Below, piece by piece: positions 61,573 to 64,000 of a stretch of 64,000 nt of DNA; position 1 is the stretch's first letter; each line of letters opens with the position of its first letter. Source of the DNA: Trichoplusia ni (lineage: Eukaryota; Arthropoda; Insecta; Lepidoptera; Noctuidae). The notes beneath the pieces are model-generated. The model made no database searches, was not told the origin of the DNA, and saw nothing but the letters and a program-made list of their open reading frames with translations. The stretch is taken from positions 62,001-126,000 of the forward strand of contig NC_039502.1 of the NCBI RefSeq assembly GCF_003590095.1, given 5' to 3'. A program made the translations under genes and the position numbers.

Positions 61573-62097
61573 GTACCTGTATAATACATTATCCTCTACC
61601 TTGTAGTTTGGGTAATTTATAGGATTAGCCTGACAACCCTGGAAGATATTCAGGTACCAAGAATCCTGAGTATCAGGTACTAAAGGAGTCGAAACATCAG
61701 CGATTGAAATTGCCTCAACTGGAACACTTCTAGATAGGGCGTCGAGAAGAGTGGTCAGTATAGACTAAAAAGGTTTTGTCGGTCTCAAGGTAACATCGCC
61801 AGTATTCCAGAGCAGTAGGAACTGCAAGTGCTTCTCGTTATTTAGTGCTGTAGTTTCTCTCCGGCTTACTTAAAGAACGGCTCATGTACGCGATTGGATG
61901 CTCCACGCCATTAATTGTTTGAGCCAACATCGCACCGATACCAAAATTGCTAGCATTAGTGTGCACTTCAAAAAGGAGGTTAAAGTCAGGGCAAGCAAGG
62001 ACAGGTGCTTGAACGAGTTTAGATTTTAATTCAAGGAAGGCTTTATCAGCCTCAGGTGTCCACTGAAACGCAGGAGCGTTCCTTTTCCTACTGGTGA
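61573..62097 (-). pseudogene. G3 RT end and RNase H
   Basis: From about 62097: RKRNAPAFQWTPEADKAFLE, LLFEVHTNASNFGIGAMLAQ, HPIAYMSRSLSKPERNY, LEYWRCYLETDKTFLVYTDH. As in G1 the first RNase H catalytic Asp is Asn (HTNAS). A frameshift occurs near 61745 and stops are scattered. Confidence 0.8.
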
Positions 62098-62101
62098 AAA
62101 A

Positions 62102-64000
62102 CTACTAACTTTCCTAACTCAGAATATTCGTAGTATAAGCCGAAATTTTAGTGGGTTTGAAGTTCTTTTACAGAACCTTGATATAAGCTGTGACATCATA
62201 GTACTTACAGAATGTTGGTTATCAAAACAAATAGATAATTTGCCATTCCTGGATGGCTATACTATGTATAAAACCGCGATAAATGTCAATCAAAATGATG
62301 GCCTGGTTATATATATTAAAAATACCCTAAAAGTAGCAGTAGAAGAACCCTTATTCCAAGGCTGTAATAGCCTCTTGATTAAAATTAACCTAAACATAGT
62401 AGCATTGGCTATATATAGGCCACCATCTCAAAATGTAGATACTTTCTTAAACTCGCTTAGTATAATCTTAGAACAGCTTTCGTCTTATAATAATATCATA
62501 CTTTTAGGCGACATAAACATAAACATTGTTTCTGGGAAAATTAACACTCATGCACATAACTACCTCAATATCTGTACATTCCATGGACTATGGCCAGCTC
62601 ATGATTACCCTACACACCAAAGTGGTTCATGCTTAGATCACATATTTATAAAGTCTAAATTACCATCAAAAACTTATATAACGAATTCATCGCTTACTGA
62701 CCACCAAGCAATATTACTAACATTACAAACCTCGTTACCTAGAAAAAACTGCATGCGTAGCATAACAAAATTAAACATGACGACACTTGAAAACGACATA
62801 CGCGACTTAAATCTTGACCGCGTTTACAGTTCTAGTGATCCAAATATTAGTTTGCAGTATTTTGTTGGTTCATTACAAACTTTAATTAGTAATAATACCT
62901 CTAACAAAATGATACCTAGAAAATACAGCAATATTAAGCCGTGGATTACGCCTGGCCTTGTCCGTTGCATTAGACATAGGGATAAACTTCACCAAAAGCT
63001 AAAACTTGCACCTGATAACGAGATGCTTTCCATTACTTACAAACGCTACAGGAATTTCTGTAATAACCTATTGAAAACAAATAAAAACCCAATATGACAA
63101 AGTTCAAATACAAATAGCCGGCAAAAACAGTAAGCTGATATGGAAAGTTGTTAAAAGTAACACTTTCAGATCTAAGAAATCAGACTCTGCTCTAGAACTT
63201 TTAGCAACCGATGTAACTCCAATACTAGCGGCAAATAAAGTGAACAATTATTTTGTCAATTTGGGTAAAGATTTAGCTGAAAATTATTCCCGAAATTCTT
63301 GTCCACAAACTACACATATGTCGCCTAATACCTAATATTCCCTATATAACCTAATACATTCGTTTGTGTTATTAGATACGGACGTTAAAGAGGTTGTTAG
63401 TATTATAGATGGTTTAAAAGACTCTTGTGCCGTTGGATGGGATAACATCCCAAATAGCGTACTAAAAAGATTCAAGCACATAATTGCACCTCCACTAACT
63501 TACATATTTAACTTATGTTTATCGAACGGTATATTTCCTAATCTGCTTAAAAAGGCCTTAGTAACCCCAGTTTTTAAAGCCGGAAACAAAAACAATATTA
63601 TCAATTATAGACCAATTGCAGTTCTATCAGGAATTTCTAAGATTTTGGAGAAAATAATTAACGTTAGGCTTATTAAATATCTTGAGAGCAATAATTTGCT
63701 TTCGGATCGCCAATTTGGCTTTAGATCAAAAAGATCAACTAACCAAGCGGTGCATCAGCTAACTAACTATGTATGTACAAGTCTAGATAAAGGTATGTAC
63801 ACAATGGGGATCTTCTTAGACCTTGCCAAGGCATTTGACACCATTGCTTGCTCTCTGTTATTGTATAAACTGGAAAAAATTGGTATAAGAGGAACACAGC
63901 TCAAATTATTCTCGGACTATCTTAATAACCGTGAGCAGTGCGTAAAAATTGGTCAATATAGAAGTGCGAGACTAAACAGCAGTAGTTACGGAATCCCCCA
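62102..64000 (+). pseudogene. LINE L (CR1/Jockey-group) ORF2: endonuclease and RT, runs off window
   Basis: Open from 62102: LLTFLTQNIRSISRNFSGFE (endonuclease QN block), DIIVLTECWLSKQ (Glu), IYRPPSQNVDTFL, IILLGDININIVSG, SGSCLDHIFIKS and SSLTDHQAILL. The frame is long and clean to 63097, where one extra A shifts it. It continues KNSKLIWKVVKSNTF, has a stop at about 63334, then RT (NYRPIAVLSGISKILEKIIN, FGFRSKRSTNQAVHQ, GIFLDLAKAFDTI with the first Asp). The window ends before YADD. It is inserted in Gypsy G3. Confidence 0.88.

Larger units (their letters stand above)
60170..62097 (-). mobile_element. Gypsy element G3, 3' part
   Basis: Minus-strand order: RNase H, integrase, integrase C-terminus, polypurine tract (AGGAAGGGGGGTTA at about 60406-60420) and a candidate 3' LTR starting TGTAACACAG at 60405 and ending AACA at 60170. 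The upstream part is replaced by LINE L at 62098-62102. Confidence 0.75.

Overview
The window reads as an insect, most likely lepidopteran, genomic segment made almost entirely of transposable elements in various states of decay. Support comes from the mix of families (BEL/Pao and Ty3/Gypsy LTR elements, many CR1/Jockey-group LINEs, an RTE LINE, Penelope-like fragments, a Helitron, piggyBac, a DD41D-type Tc1/mariner element, MITEs) and from several interspersed repeats I recognise from moth and butterfly genomes. The species cannot be named. No convincing host gene was found; one weak candidate pair of exons lies at 10185-10537. The density and nesting suit heterochromatin, a W chromosome or a piRNA cluster, but that is inference.

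Layout. 1-5936: a nearly complete BEL/Pao element (BEL-1, +) lacking most of its 5' LTR, inserted in a LINE whose remainder runs to 7642. 7675-17513: one Gypsy element (G1, -) whose RT gene is cut into three pieces by LINE A (12729-15592) and by LINE B with a noncoding stretch (9677-12671). 17875-20190: LINE C (+) carrying a Penelope-like insertion (19013-19430) with a 14-bp target duplication. 20262-26555: a minus-strand LINE (D/E) split by an internally deleted LINE F (+, 21956-25012) that keeps a long ORF1. 27294-28369: a frameshifted DD41D transposase. 28490-31208: LINE remnants and an interspersed repeat.

31500-40575 is a nested set: LINE J (+) contains a Helitron (31913-37538), which contains a young Gypsy element (G2, 32028-37260) with near-identical LTRs. 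LINE J itself appears to split a minus-strand LINE I (42355-40582 and 31208-30560). 43165-52666 is a BEL element with an F-like envelope (BEL-2, -); its env has been rearranged by a large inverted duplication and a 397-bp direct duplication. 52784-55110 is a piggyBac-like element with a 546-codon ORF that lacks the first catalytic Asp region and has palindromic repeats near both ends. Then follow a MITE (55350-55775), a BEL gag fragment, an RTE LINE (57926-59427), a Gypsy fragment (G3, 60170-62097) and LINE L (+), which runs off the window end.

The most notable observations are: a probable spliced 3' exon that extends the G2 pol product by 70 codons; a hairpin that sequesters the G2 primer-binding site; perfect short-spacer inverted duplications at three loci; the rearranged BEL-2 env; and the piggyBac ORF with an in-frame loss of a catalytic residue.
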